Below are positions 5,581 to 10,938 of a DNA stretch of 10,938 nt, in pieces (the stretch's first letter is position 1; each line of letters opens with the position of its first letter). The stretch is from NCBI GenBank assembly GCA_015486905.1, contig WFQV01000027.1, positions 1 to 10,938 of the forward strand, given 5' to 3'. Source of the stretch: Melioribacteraceae bacterium. GTDB taxonomy: Bacteria > Bacteroidota > Ignavibacteria > Ignavibacteriales > Melioribacteraceae. Made by a program: the position numbers and the translations under genes. The notes below the pieces were generated by a model that was not told where the DNA came from, made no database searches, and saw only the letters and a list, made by a program, of their open reading frames with translations.

Positions 5581-6849
5581 TCACTTCGAATAAAAATCAA
5601 TCAATCTTTGCAAAGCTCTTTCGGAAGCCTCGTTAAATTCATCCGAAGTAAAAGAACGCATTATACTGTTTTCGGAGGGACGGTAAACACCTTTCTCCGC
5701 ATAACCTCCGCCTTCAAAAACTCCGGTAACATTTTTGTATTTTTCCGTTGCAGGTGTGGGAATCGGGACACCTTTCGGTACAAGGTCTTTCCACTTTTTG
5801 CTGAAATTTACAAGAGTTGTTAAATTCGGTTCCCAAGGCTCAACTTTCAGATTGTAAAAATTTTGGTAAGAAACTTCGGAGTCGTAGTACTCGTCTCCCA
5901 AGCCGCCAAAGCCGTGACCGAACTCGTGCACGAAAATCTGCCTTGCCTTCTTGTTCTTTGCTGCGGTCATCGAGTAATAATTGTAAATAGCCCCACCTCC
6001 GTATTTGCTTGAGTTTACGAGAATGTAGATTTGGTCGTAAGGAACGCTGGCGGCAACGTCACGGACGCTTTTGTAATCTTCCGTCATTAAATATCTTTCA
6101 CTATCGAAAGTGTAATAAGAAGAATTCAGCAAAGTTCTCTTCCAAACCGAATCTTTCGGGATGTCCGTACCGCTTTGCTCACTTGGTGCAAGCACCGCCC
6201 AGATATTAATTTTCTTTTCGTTTTCCTTAAACGGTGAATAACGGAAAAGGTAATTCTTAAATTTATTGCAGTCCTTTTTGAAATCGCTCATCTCCCCTTT
6301 TGTGTAGCCTTCCGGCAAAAATACAATGTCCAACTTCTTGTTCGGGTTCCCCGAATAATGCACTTTAAACGAAGGATAAATTTTTTCATTATTCTTTCTA
6401 ATGAAATAATTGTACGGGTCAACCGTGTAAGTAAAAATTAATCGGTAGCGGTTTAGACTGTCGCGAGAAAATATTTGTACAATAACTGTGTCCTTCGGAA
6501 ACGGGAAGATGACTGATTCCGGAAATGCCTTTGCAATTTTTTTCGATTCTTCTGTTGTTTGCCATTCACGGAAGAGCGTGGAATAGCCCCGTGAATAAAG
6601 GAGTTTCTCACCCTTCTTATCGGAAACCTTCAACAAATAAGCTCCATATTGAAATGTGTCAATCAAATTAACGAGAGAGCCACCCCAGTAAGGTTCTTCG
6701 AATAAACGGTCGAAATAAATTGCTTCCGTGTCGTGTGTTCCGGCGTGGTAATAATCCAGCCTTAAAGTTTTGTCAGAGAAATAATCGTTAAATTTTACTT
6801 GCGCAGATAAAATAGAGGATAGAAATAGAAGAAGAAATAATTTTTTCAT
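5581..6849 (-). CDS. Secreted M64-family zinc metallopeptidase
   Basis: A 422-residue protein with a clear Sec signal peptide (MKKLFLLLFLSSILSA, probable cleavage after Ala16, signal peptidase I type with no lipobox cysteine). Residues ~17-150 form the beta-rich domain found at the N-terminus of M64 peptidases. The catalytic domain starts near LDIVFLPEGYTKGEM (173-187), which is diagnostic for the family. The zinc site is H308-E309-F-G-H312-GFGGLG-D319, the extended HExxH-x6-D motif, and the downstream NSIMRS (394-399) gives the Met-turn. The family includes the IgA peptidase of Clostridium ramosum, but most members are uncharacterised and the substrate here is unknown. The protein is likely periplasmic or secreted; no C-terminal sorting domain is present. 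Its start has AAGGAC 10 bases upstream. Its neighbours give no functional clue, and it appears to be transcribed alone. Confidence 0.92.
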   Translation of the reverse strand: MKKLFLLLFLSSILSAQVKFNDYFSDKTLRLDYYHAGTHDTEAIYFDRLFEEPYWGGSLVNLIDTFQYGAYLLKVSDKKGEKLLYSRGYSTLFREWQTTEESKKIAKAFPESVIFPFPKDTVIVQIFSRDSLNRYRLIFTYTVDPYNYFIRKNNEKIYPSFKVHYSGNPNKKLDIVFLPEGYTKGEMSDFKKDCNKFKNYLFRYSPFKENEKKINIWAVLAPSEQSGTDIPKDSVWKRTLLNSSYYTFDSERYLMTEDYKSVRDVAASVPYDQIYILVNSSKYGGGAIYNYYSMTAAKNKKARQIFVHEFGHGFGGLGDEYYDSEVSYQNFYNLKVEPWEPNLTTLVNFSKKWKDLVPKGVPIPTPATEKYKNVTGVFEGGGYAEKGVYRPSENSIMRSFTSDEFNEASERALQRLIDFYSK

Positions 6850-6950
6850 TTTAAATAAGTCCTTAAAAAATTAAACCGGCTTCGGAAAATTAGTAAATTA
6901 TTCGTCAATACGCACTTAGAAGCGTTTGGCAAATAGCAACTAATAATGAA

Positions 6951-7453
6951 GGTCAAGTTAAATTTGGTGGTAAAAAATATGAAAAATTAGAAATTAGAAA
7001 CCAGAAATAATTAAACCCGAGACGTTAGAAGTAAGACGTAAGACATTAGGCTTGTTATTGTCAAATCGAGAACCTTGCATAAATGAATGAGTGGATGCAT
7101 GGATAATTGTATTGTCTGCCTTCGTCTGCGCTATCCCGTATTTGCGGGCGGGGTAAACTCTTCGGGGTTCTTTCTTTCTGTGGAATGAAAAACTGCCTTC
7201 CGACCCCAAAGGGGTCGAAGGTGTGTAGAGATGATTGATTAGAAATGAATTGACGATGCCGAAGGTATCGAAGTAAAAACTTCAGATACGTTAGCAAAAT
7301 AATAGTTTTTCCGGTTCACAGTTTTGTCACGATTTTCCCTGCCGTTGGCGGGACAAGTGCAAGCCTTTGGCGAGATAAGAAAAAATAGTAACAAACCGCT
7401 CAAGAGGAAAAGACAAGCTAATTTTTTTTCCCCACCAAATTTAAAATTGCACC
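6951..7453. mobile_element. MITE-like non-coding element with terminal inverted repeats, copy 2
   Basis: The left terminus (GGTCAAGTTAAATTTGGTGG, 6951-6970) and the right terminus (7432-7453, inverted, 20 of 22 positions matching the best terminus of copy 1) bound a 503-bp sequence without a credible gene. The subterminal regions also match copy 1: AGAAATTAGAAACCAGAAAT on the left resembles 299-324, and AACAAACCGCTCAAGAGG on the right matches 829-846. GAA lies directly outside both ends (6948-6950 and 7454-7456) and could be a 3-bp target duplication, but copy 1 shows none, so this may be chance. The element ends about 93 bp upstream of tRNA-Ser. Frames inside it are chance readings of the repeat. 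Confidence 0.6.
7201..7274 (+). repeat. Internal hairpin module of element copy 2
   Basis: CGACCCC-AAA-GGGGTCG (7201-7217), a 33-base spacer, then 24 bases (7251-7274) that fold as CGATGCC-GAA-GGTATCG. The second part is exactly repeated, inverted, at 395-418. The same order and spacing in copy 1 show that the two modules share origin. Confidence 0.7.
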
Positions 7454-7546
7454 GAATTGCCGGCAACGGAGTTAAAATTTGTCTATCCTGAAATGATGCA
7501 ATATATTTGCGTTTAAAATTTTAAAAAATAACAAGTTCTTAAAAAC

Positions 7547-7635
7547 GGAGAGATGCCGGAGTGGTTGAACGGGGCGGTCTCGAAAACCGTTGACTGCCAT
7601 AAGGCGGTCCGAGGGTTCGAATCCCTCTCTCTCCG
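7547..7635 (+). tRNA. tRNA-Ser (anticodon CGA)
   Basis: An 89-nt class II tRNA. The acceptor stem GGAGAGA (7547-7553) pairs with TCTCTCC (7628-7634), with discriminator G at 7635. The anticodon stem GCGGT/ACCGT closes the loop CTCGAAA, giving anticodon CGA for the UCG codon. The long variable arm (GACTGCC-ATAA-GGCGGTC) is the serine hallmark. The T arm is GAGGG-TTCGAAT-CCCTC (7611-7627). The 3' CCA is not encoded (GCAAC follows), so it must be added after transcription. All stems are intact and the gene should be functional. Confidence 0.97.
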
Positions 7636-7644
7636 CAACTAAAC

Positions 7645-7684
7645 GCCGTAACATTAAAATTTTCATTAAGTTACGGCTTTTTTA
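7645..7684 (+). terminator. Rho-independent terminator of tRNA-Ser
   Basis: GCCGTAAC (7645-7652) and GTTACGGC (7670-7677) form a perfect 8-bp stem around an AT-rich loop. A T-run follows (TTTTTTA), 10 bases after the mature tRNA end. Confidence 0.85.
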
Positions 7685-7772
7685 TTTTAAATTCTGGTGT
7701 TTTTAAGAATCAAAACCGCTTCTTGAATATACAATCTAAGCATATGGCGGTAAGCAGCAATTATGGATGATG

Positions 7773-7814
7773 AACCTGCCTGCCGCCTGCCTGCCGATAG
7801 GCAGGGGAGGCAAG
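7773..7814. repeat. CCTGCC palindromic repeat, copy 1
   Basis: AACCTGCCTGCCGCCTGCC is followed by TGCCGATAGGCAGGGGAGGC. The CTGCCT...AGGCAG arms can form a hairpin. The same AACCTGCCTGCC unit recurs at 8381-8392, in both cases next to an ATGAATTATGAA or GATGAATGC flank. This resembles the REP-like hairpin repeats common in Bacteroidota-type genomes. Confidence 0.55.
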
Positions 7815-7981
7815 TTTTGAATTATGAATTAATATCTTTACAGCAAAAATTTCTTGACAAAAAAAAACACGTGTCCCGCTCTTTTGGCGGGAAGGATTTA
7901 AAGTGTAATACTATAGATGAGTCCACTAAAGAAAGGGCTAAAAACCGTTGAAACGTTTACAATGTACAATAAGTATTATAT

Positions 7982-8045
7982 TAACCCCTGACTTAAGTCG
8001 GGGGTTAGCAATAACTTAGAGACATCAGTAACCGCTTCAGCGGTT
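7982..8045. repeat. Two adjacent hairpin repeats
   Basis: TAACCCCTGACTT directly followed by AAGTCGGGGGTTA (7982-8007) is an almost perfect 26-base palindrome with one T/G pair. Then AACCGC-TTCA-GCGGTT (8030-8045) forms a tetraloop hairpin. No U-run follows either, so they look like REP-type repeats, not terminators. Confidence 0.55.
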
Positions 8046-8380
8046 TAATGTTAATTTCTCACTAAGTCAATTTATTGATTTAAAAAGTTTTTTTATTTAT
8101 TTTGCGATACAAATTAAACAATACGTATTGAATGTTTTGTGATTACAATATAAGGCTAATTTTAACAAATCTTATTAGAGGGAAACAAAGCTCTCCTTCC
8201 ATTTCGCTGAGATTCAAATTAATAAAAATCAAGAATAGGGCTGTGTTATCTTTGGGGGAACAGTACACTGGAATGCAATTTTTAATTTTCCGAATGTTAT
8301 TCAGTCGGATGCCGGGCTTGAAGCAATAAAAATAATACATGACTAATTTTAAGACACCCAAGTGAATGATATTATTTATG

Positions 8381-8423
8381 AACCTGCCTGCCCTGCCTAC
8401 CGGCAGGCAGGCGGTAGGCAGGT
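8381..8423. repeat. CCTGCC palindromic repeat, copy 2, with interlocked inverted repeats
   Basis: CCTGCCTGCC (8383-8392) is complementary to GGCAGGCAGG (8402-8411), and CTGCCTACCG (8393-8402) is complementary to CGGTAGGCAG (8412-8421). The two perfect 10-bp helices are interleaved, so in single-stranded form they are either alternative hairpins or an H-type pseudoknot (they share base 8402). Confidence 0.65.
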
Positions 8424-8568
8424 GATGAATGCTTGAGGAGTAGATTGATTGCATGGTTGAATGATTGGATGGTTGGATGGTCCGACTTCTCTCGACAAGT
8501 CGGGATTCGTCGTGACAGTCTGAATGATTGTTCTGATATTTTTCGTTTGGATATTGAAATTAAGGTCA

Positions 8569-8592
8569 AGGTTAAGATTGAGGTTAAGATTG
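8569..8592. repeat. Two tandem copies of a 12-bp unit
   Basis: AGGTTAAGATTG occurs twice in a row without mismatch, preceded by a degenerate copy (AAGGTCA). No coding context. Confidence 0.6.
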
Positions 8593-8719
8593 GGACTCGT
8601 TACTAATTATTCACCTGCTAATTTGTTAGCGCGAGGCGTCGTGCTTGAGACTTAAGACTAAATTCGTGTAATTAGCGGCAAAAAAAATAAATAGATGAAT
8701 ACCTAAAGGAAAATAAAAG

Positions 8720-9454
8720 TTGAAGTATTTTTTATTTCTCGATGAATCTGGCGACCATGGAATTGTAAACATTGACCCAAATTTTACAGTATTTGTTTTG
8801 GCTGGTATTTTAATCTCAGAAAATAATTACGAGATATTAAAGGCTCAGCTCAATACTTTAAAAAAGAAATTCTGGGGAGATAAAAAAGTAATATTGCATT
8901 CGAGAGATATTCGCAAATGCGAAAAGGAATTTGTTTTATTATTTAATATTGAAGTAAAGAAAGCTTTTTATGAAAATATAAATCAAATTATTTCAAATAA
9001 TGATTATCTGATTATCTCTTCGGCAATTCAAAAGCAAAAATATGTTCAAAGATACGGCAAACTTTTAGATGACGTATATGAAATTGCATTATCTTTTATC
9101 ATTGAAGGAGAAATATTTTTTTTGGATGATGTTAATAAGCCTAATAAAGAACTTGAAATTATAATTGAAAAAAGAGGGAAGAAAGAAGATTCCAAACTGA
9201 ATGAACATTTCAATAAAATTTTACAACGTGGAACAGGATATGTAAATGCGAATAGAATTAAAGCTTATAATGTTAAAGCTATTTTTAAACATAAAAAAGA
9301 AGATATTGCTGGTTTACAATTAGCAGATTTAGTTGCTTACCCAGTAGCAAGATACGTTTTGGACCCGCAAAGAGCTAACCCTGCATTTGAAGTGTTGAGT
9401 AAGAAAATTTATTCGAAAAACAATAAACTTTACGGATTAAAAGTGTTTCCCTAA
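8720..9454 (+). CDS. DUF3800-family protein
   Basis: A 244-residue protein of the DUF3800 family. The diagnostic opening is MKYFLFLDESGDHG (Asp8, Glu9, Asp12). The middle has ILHSRDIRK (58-66), and IIIEKRGKKED (147-157) holds a conserved acidic position. The C-terminal signature is DIAGLQLADLVAYPVAR (195-211). The spaced acidic residues (D8, E150, D203) resemble a ribonuclease H-like nuclease centre; this is my reading and the family has no settled function. Members often sit in phage, plasmid or defence neighbourhoods. The start is TTG at 8720, chosen because AAAGGA lies 9 bases upstream and the family motif follows at once. The gene is notably AT-rich: a 60-base sample at 9121-9180 has 15 G/C, against 28 at 2761-2820 in pduS, consistent with horizontal transfer. 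It is followed by a hairpin terminator, so it is probably monocistronic. Confidence 0.88.
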   Translation: MKYFLFLDESGDHGIVNIDPNFTVFVLAGILISENNYEILKAQLNTLKKKFWGDKKVILHSRDIRKCEKEFVLLFNIEVKKAFYENINQIISNNDYLIISSAIQKQKYVQRYGKLLDDVYEIALSFIIEGEIFFLDDVNKPNKELEIIIEKRGKKEDSKLNEHFNKILQRGTGYVNANRIKAYNVKAIFKHKKEDIAGLQLADLVAYPVARYVLDPQRANPAFEVLSKKIYSKNNKLYGLKVFP

Positions 9455-9462
9455 AAAGCAAA

Positions 9463-9485
9463 AAGCCAAGAACAATTCTTGGCTT
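9463..9485 (+). terminator. Hairpin terminator after the DUF3800 gene
   Basis: AAGCCAAGAA-CAA-TTCTTGGCTT is a perfect 10-bp stem with a 3-base loop, 8 bases after the stop codon. It has an A-rich left flank and a short, imperfect T-rich right flank (ATTTG), so it may terminate weakly in both directions. Confidence 0.75.
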
Positions 9486-9566
9486 ATTTGCCGACCGGGG
9501 ACACCCCAATCCAACAATTTTACTTGTTAAAAATACTTATTTTTTCCTTACAAGTCAATAGAAGAA

Positions 9567-10046
9567 ATGTTTCAAATGAAATATTTAGGAGACAAGAAAA
9601 TACTTGATACTTACAAAGTTGGTTTCCTTTGTTCTCGGAAAGTCCCGGCTCAAATTATTTTACCCACTTACGATTGGGCAATAGAACAAAGGGACAAAGG
9701 TGTTTGCGTAGTTTCGGGTTTTCATTCCAAAATAGAAAAAGATGTTTTTCATTATTTGTCCAAAGGAGAACAACCGATAATTATTGTTCTTGCTCGAAGA
9801 ATATATAAAAACATTCCTCAAAAGCTAAAACCACTATTAGAAACAAATCGTTTACTTATTATTTCCCCCTTCGAAGATAATGTAAAAAGAATAACAAAAG
9901 AAACCGCTTACAATCGAAACAAATACATTATTGAATTAGCCGATGAGTTGTATATTCCCTATGTTGCAAAAAATGGGGGATTATTTAAGTTATTAAATAA
10001 AGAAATTATTGTTAACTACAAACCAACAAAAAATAGAATAAAATAA
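9567..10046 (+). CDS. DprA/SLOG-like single-domain Rossmann protein
   Basis: A 159-residue protein consisting of one Rossmann-like domain of the DprA/Smf (SLOG) superfamily: KVGFLCSRKVPAQIILPTYD (17-36), VCVVSGFHSKIEKDVFHYLS (46-65, in the place of the DprA 'SGGA-x-GID-x-x-AH' loop), IIIVLARRI (71-79), RLLIISPF (95-102) and YNRNKYIIELADELYI (115-130, the late DprA 'RN-x-x-IA-x-x-AD' region). It lacks the SAM-like and winged-helix parts of true DprA. SLOG domains bind nucleotides or nucleotide-derived signals, and DprA binds ssDNA; this short type is common in Bacteroidota but I know of no established role. Start ATG at 9567 has only GAAG in front; ATG at 9576 is an alternative. The gene lies 112 bp after DUF3800, beyond a terminator, and converges on the yoeB-like gene with a 15-bp gap. 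Confidence 0.82.
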   Translation: MFQMKYLGDKKILDTYKVGFLCSRKVPAQIILPTYDWAIEQRDKGVCVVSGFHSKIEKDVFHYLSKGEQPIIIVLARRIYKNIPQKLKPLLETNRLLIISPFEDNVKRITKETAYNRNKYIIELADELYIPYVAKNGGLFKLLNKEIIVNYKPTKNRIK

Positions 10047-10061
10047 ATTTTATGCTGCTCT

Positions 10062-10340
10062 TTAATAATGATACCTGCATTGAAGGAAATCAATTTTATC
10101 TTTGCTCACCATGTAAACAAGCCGATGTTCTTGTGTAATTCTTCTCGACCAAACATTTTTACTCAAATAACGAAGTGGTTCAGGCTTGCCTATTCCCTCA
10201 AATGGATTTCGCAATATTACTTCGACCATCTCTAAAATTTTCAATGCAGTTTTACGGTCATTCTTTACCCAATATCCCAAATCTTCTCTAAATTCCGGTT
10301 GAAAGACACTCAACCGTTTTCTGAGTACCTTACTTTTCAA
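10062..10340 (-). CDS. yoeB: YoeB-family mRNA interferase toxin
   Basis: About 92 residues with the full YoeB signature: VFQPEFREDLGYW at the N-terminus, NPFEGIGKPEPL, VWSRRITQEHRLVYMV and the terminal CRYHY. The residues known to act in YoeB (Glu46, Arg65 and His83 of the E. coli protein) have counterparts in PFEG, WSRR and RYHY, so the toxin looks active. YoeB cleaves mRNA in the ribosomal A site and is bound by YefM. The start is uncertain: there is no in-frame ATG. TTG codons at 10367, 10340 and 10313 give 101, 92 or 83 residues. The 10340 start overlaps the antitoxin stop by 11 bases; the 10313 start best fits typical family length and N-terminus but has a poorly spaced Shine-Dalgarno. 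All three imply coupling to the antitoxin gene. Confidence 0.92.
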   Translation of the reverse strand: MKSKVLRKRLSVFQPEFREDLGYWVKNDRKTALKILEMVEVILRNPFEGIGKPEPLRYLSKNVWSRRITQEHRLVYMVSKDKIDFLQCRYHY

Positions 10341-10611
10341 GTCCGAATTCCCGTTTAAGTTGCTCAAGCGTTTGCGGAGTTTCGGTATTTCCCTGTGACC
10401 TAATTAACGCCTTTAACAATCTTTGAGCATTCTTTGGTGAACGTAACAAATGTGCCGTTTCAAGAAGTCCCGACAATTCGCTTTCGGAAATCATCGCTAC
10501 ATTTTCTGCGTTTCTACGATTAATAATCACGATTTCTTTGTTAAGTGAAACTTCGTTCAAGACCTTTGCAAGATTTGCTCTTGCCTTAGTGTATGTTAAA
10601 CTAATTGGCAT
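10330..10611 (-). CDS. yefM: YefM-family (Phd/YefM) antitoxin
   Basis: A 93-residue protein. The N-terminal Phd/YefM DNA-binding and dimerisation fold is recognisable: MPISLTYTKARANLAKVLNE, then VSLNKEIVIINRRNAENVAM and ISESELSGLLETAHLLRSP (1-58). The C-terminal part (LKALIRSQ and onward) would be the disordered toxin-binding tail. It neutralises the YoeB-like toxin encoded directly downstream and represses the operon together with it. ATG at 10611 has an ideal Shine-Dalgarno, AAGGAG with 6-base spacing, much stronger than that of the toxin; this fits the need for excess antitoxin. The TGTACA operator lies just upstream. Confidence 0.94.
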   Translation of the reverse strand: MPISLTYTKARANLAKVLNEVSLNKEIVIINRRNAENVAMISESELSGLLETAHLLRSPKNAQRLLKALIRSQGNTETPQTLEQLKREFGLEK

Positions 10612-10627
10612 TTCAAACTCCTTGAAT

Positions 10628-10646
10628 TGTACATAAATAATGTACA
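10628..10646. promoter_or_regulatory. YefM-YoeB operator (paired TGTACA boxes)
   Basis: TGTACAT - 5 bases - ATGTACA is a perfect inverted repeat containing two TGTACA hexamers whose centres are 13 bp apart, 5 bases upstream of the antitoxin Shine-Dalgarno. TGTACA is the core bound by YefM and YefM-YoeB in E. coli, where the hexamers are similarly paired. This makes autoregulation of the operon very likely. Confidence 0.8.
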
Positions 10647-10718
10647 GAAATAAATTTAATTATCCAAAATATTTTTAATGTTCACCCTTAACGGAGCTTA
10701 TCTCACCGAATCTCTATT

Positions 10719-10938
10719 GGTACAAGTTTAAAATTGGTGGTAATATTTTTCTCTATTAGAATGGTATTGACACATGCATAATTGAACTGCTTTCGCAGTT
10801 CTTCTTTTAAGCGTTGTTCTTTCTGCGGGTTTCGCCCGCAGTTATTGAAATTGAAGCGCTTCGCGCTTCTCTTTACGATATTTATATTTGAATGATTTTA
10901 AGAAAAATAAACTGCGAAGCAGTTGAACTCCTAATAAC
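10719..10938. mobile_element. Terminal-inverted-repeat element, copy 3 (left end, runs off window)
   Basis: GGTACAAGTTTAAAATTGGT followed by GG (10719-10740) matches the right terminus of copy 1 in 21 of 22 positions. The rest to the window edge has no gene and contains a hairpin array. The other end would lie outside the window, so the extent is unknown. Unlike copies 1 and 2, no long A-run follows the terminus. Confidence 0.5.
10784..10924. repeat. Array of four stem-loops with TTC-type loops
   Basis: GAACTGC-TTTC-GCAGTTC (10784-10801), CTGCGGG-TTTCG-CCCGCAG (10823-10841), GAAGCGC-TTC-GCGCTTC (10853-10869) and AACTGC-GAA-GCAGTT (10910-10924). All stems are perfect. The first and last share AACTGCTT-x-CGCAGTT in opposite orientation, so they can also pair with each other over about 110 bases. 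No coding frame explains the symmetry. Confidence 0.65.

Larger units (their letters stand above)
7685..8719. other. Gene-poor, repeat-rich spacer between tRNA-Ser and the DUF3800 gene
   Basis: About 1 kb with no credible coding region: open frames are short and composed of repeat sequence. It holds GC-rich palindromes in AT-rich DNA: a CCTGCC cluster (7773-7814), TCCCGC/GCGGGA (7874-7892), two hairpins at 7982-8045, the palindrome CAATACGTATTG (8119-8130), a second CCTGCC cluster (8383-8423), degenerate TGGATGGT-like tetrad runs (about 8446-8482), CCGACTT/AAGTCGG (8483-8504) and a 12-bp tandem repeat (8569-8592). The stretch 8131-8340 shows no recognisable signal. It may be decayed gene or repeat remnant, but nothing proves this. 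Confidence 0.5.

Noticed and set aside
6994..7466. Three overlapping minus-strand frames of 71-78 codons
   Set aside because: All lie inside element copy 2, are rich in repeat-derived residues, lack ribosome-binding sites and show no family motif.
7472..7666. Minus-strand frame over the tRNA region
   Set aside because: It is the antisense reading of tRNA-Ser and its terminator.
7547..7720. tRNA-Ser as an attachment site of an integrated element
   Set aside because: No second copy of the tRNA 3' end and no integrase gene are seen in the window.
7763..8423. CRISPR array from the two CCTGCC repeats
   Set aside because: Only two imperfect, GC-rich palindromic copies about 600 bases apart, with no regular spacers and no cas genes.
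8132..8569. Short frames on both strands in the tRNA-DUF3800 spacer
   Set aside because: They are short and partly made of CCTGCC repeat, with no recognisable domain or ribosome-binding site. A decayed gene at 8131-8340 cannot be excluded but has no positive evidence.
9486..9566. Small structured RNA between DUF3800 and the DprA-like gene
   Set aside because: GGGG-ACA-CCCC and AACAA/TTGTT hairpins are present but short, without a promoter or a conserved motif I can name.

Overview
The window looks like a chromosomal stretch of an AT-rich bacterium from the Bacteroidota/Chlorobiota/Ignavibacteria side of the tree. This is inference from gene content (a PduS/PduT-type microcompartment pair, a secreted M64 peptidase, a DprA-like single-domain protein of a type common in Bacteroidota) and from intergenic DNA full of short GC-rich hairpins in AT-rich spacers. 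No marker gene fixes the taxonomy.

Layout: (1) 1-164, minus strand, the N-terminus of a HigA-family antitoxin leaving the left edge. (2) 190-957, no gene, mostly a non-coding element with terminal inverted repeats (258-888). (3) 1003-4590, a compact microcompartment locus. A minus-strand operon runs from a SpoIIE/PP2C-type phosphatase through a PduS-like flavin/Fe-S protein to a PduT-like Fe-S shell protein. A MarR regulator faces it, with a palindromic operator in front, and its stop codon overlaps that of the shell gene. (4) 4816-5462, a ribbon-helix-helix/PIN toxin-antitoxin pair. (5) 5581-6849, a secreted M64 metallopeptidase. (6) 6951-7453, a second copy of the terminal-inverted-repeat element. 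(7) 7547-7684, tRNA-Ser(CGA) and a strong terminator. (8) 7685-8719, about 1 kb without a convincing gene, holding palindromic repeats. (9) 8720-10611, an AT-richer accessory block: a DUF3800 protein, a DprA/SLOG-like Rossmann protein and a YefM-YoeB toxin-antitoxin pair with a TGTACA operator. (10) 10719-10938, the left end of a third element copy and an array of stem-loops.

How the genes may work together: PduS-like proteins pass electrons through FMN and two [4Fe-4S] centres, and PduT-like trimers carry one [4Fe-4S] in the shell pore. The pair therefore reads as an electron conduit across a microcompartment shell. No encapsulated enzyme, pentamer or other shell gene is present, so this is a satellite locus that must serve a compartment encoded elsewhere. 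The phosphatase overlapping pduS is an unusual partner and suggests signal-dependent control. The second half is typical accessory DNA: toxin-antitoxin pairs of different families, a possible defence-type gene pair, and small non-autonomous repeats between them. The best candidates for something new are the phosphatase-pduS-pduT-MarR arrangement and the terminal-inverted-repeat element family.
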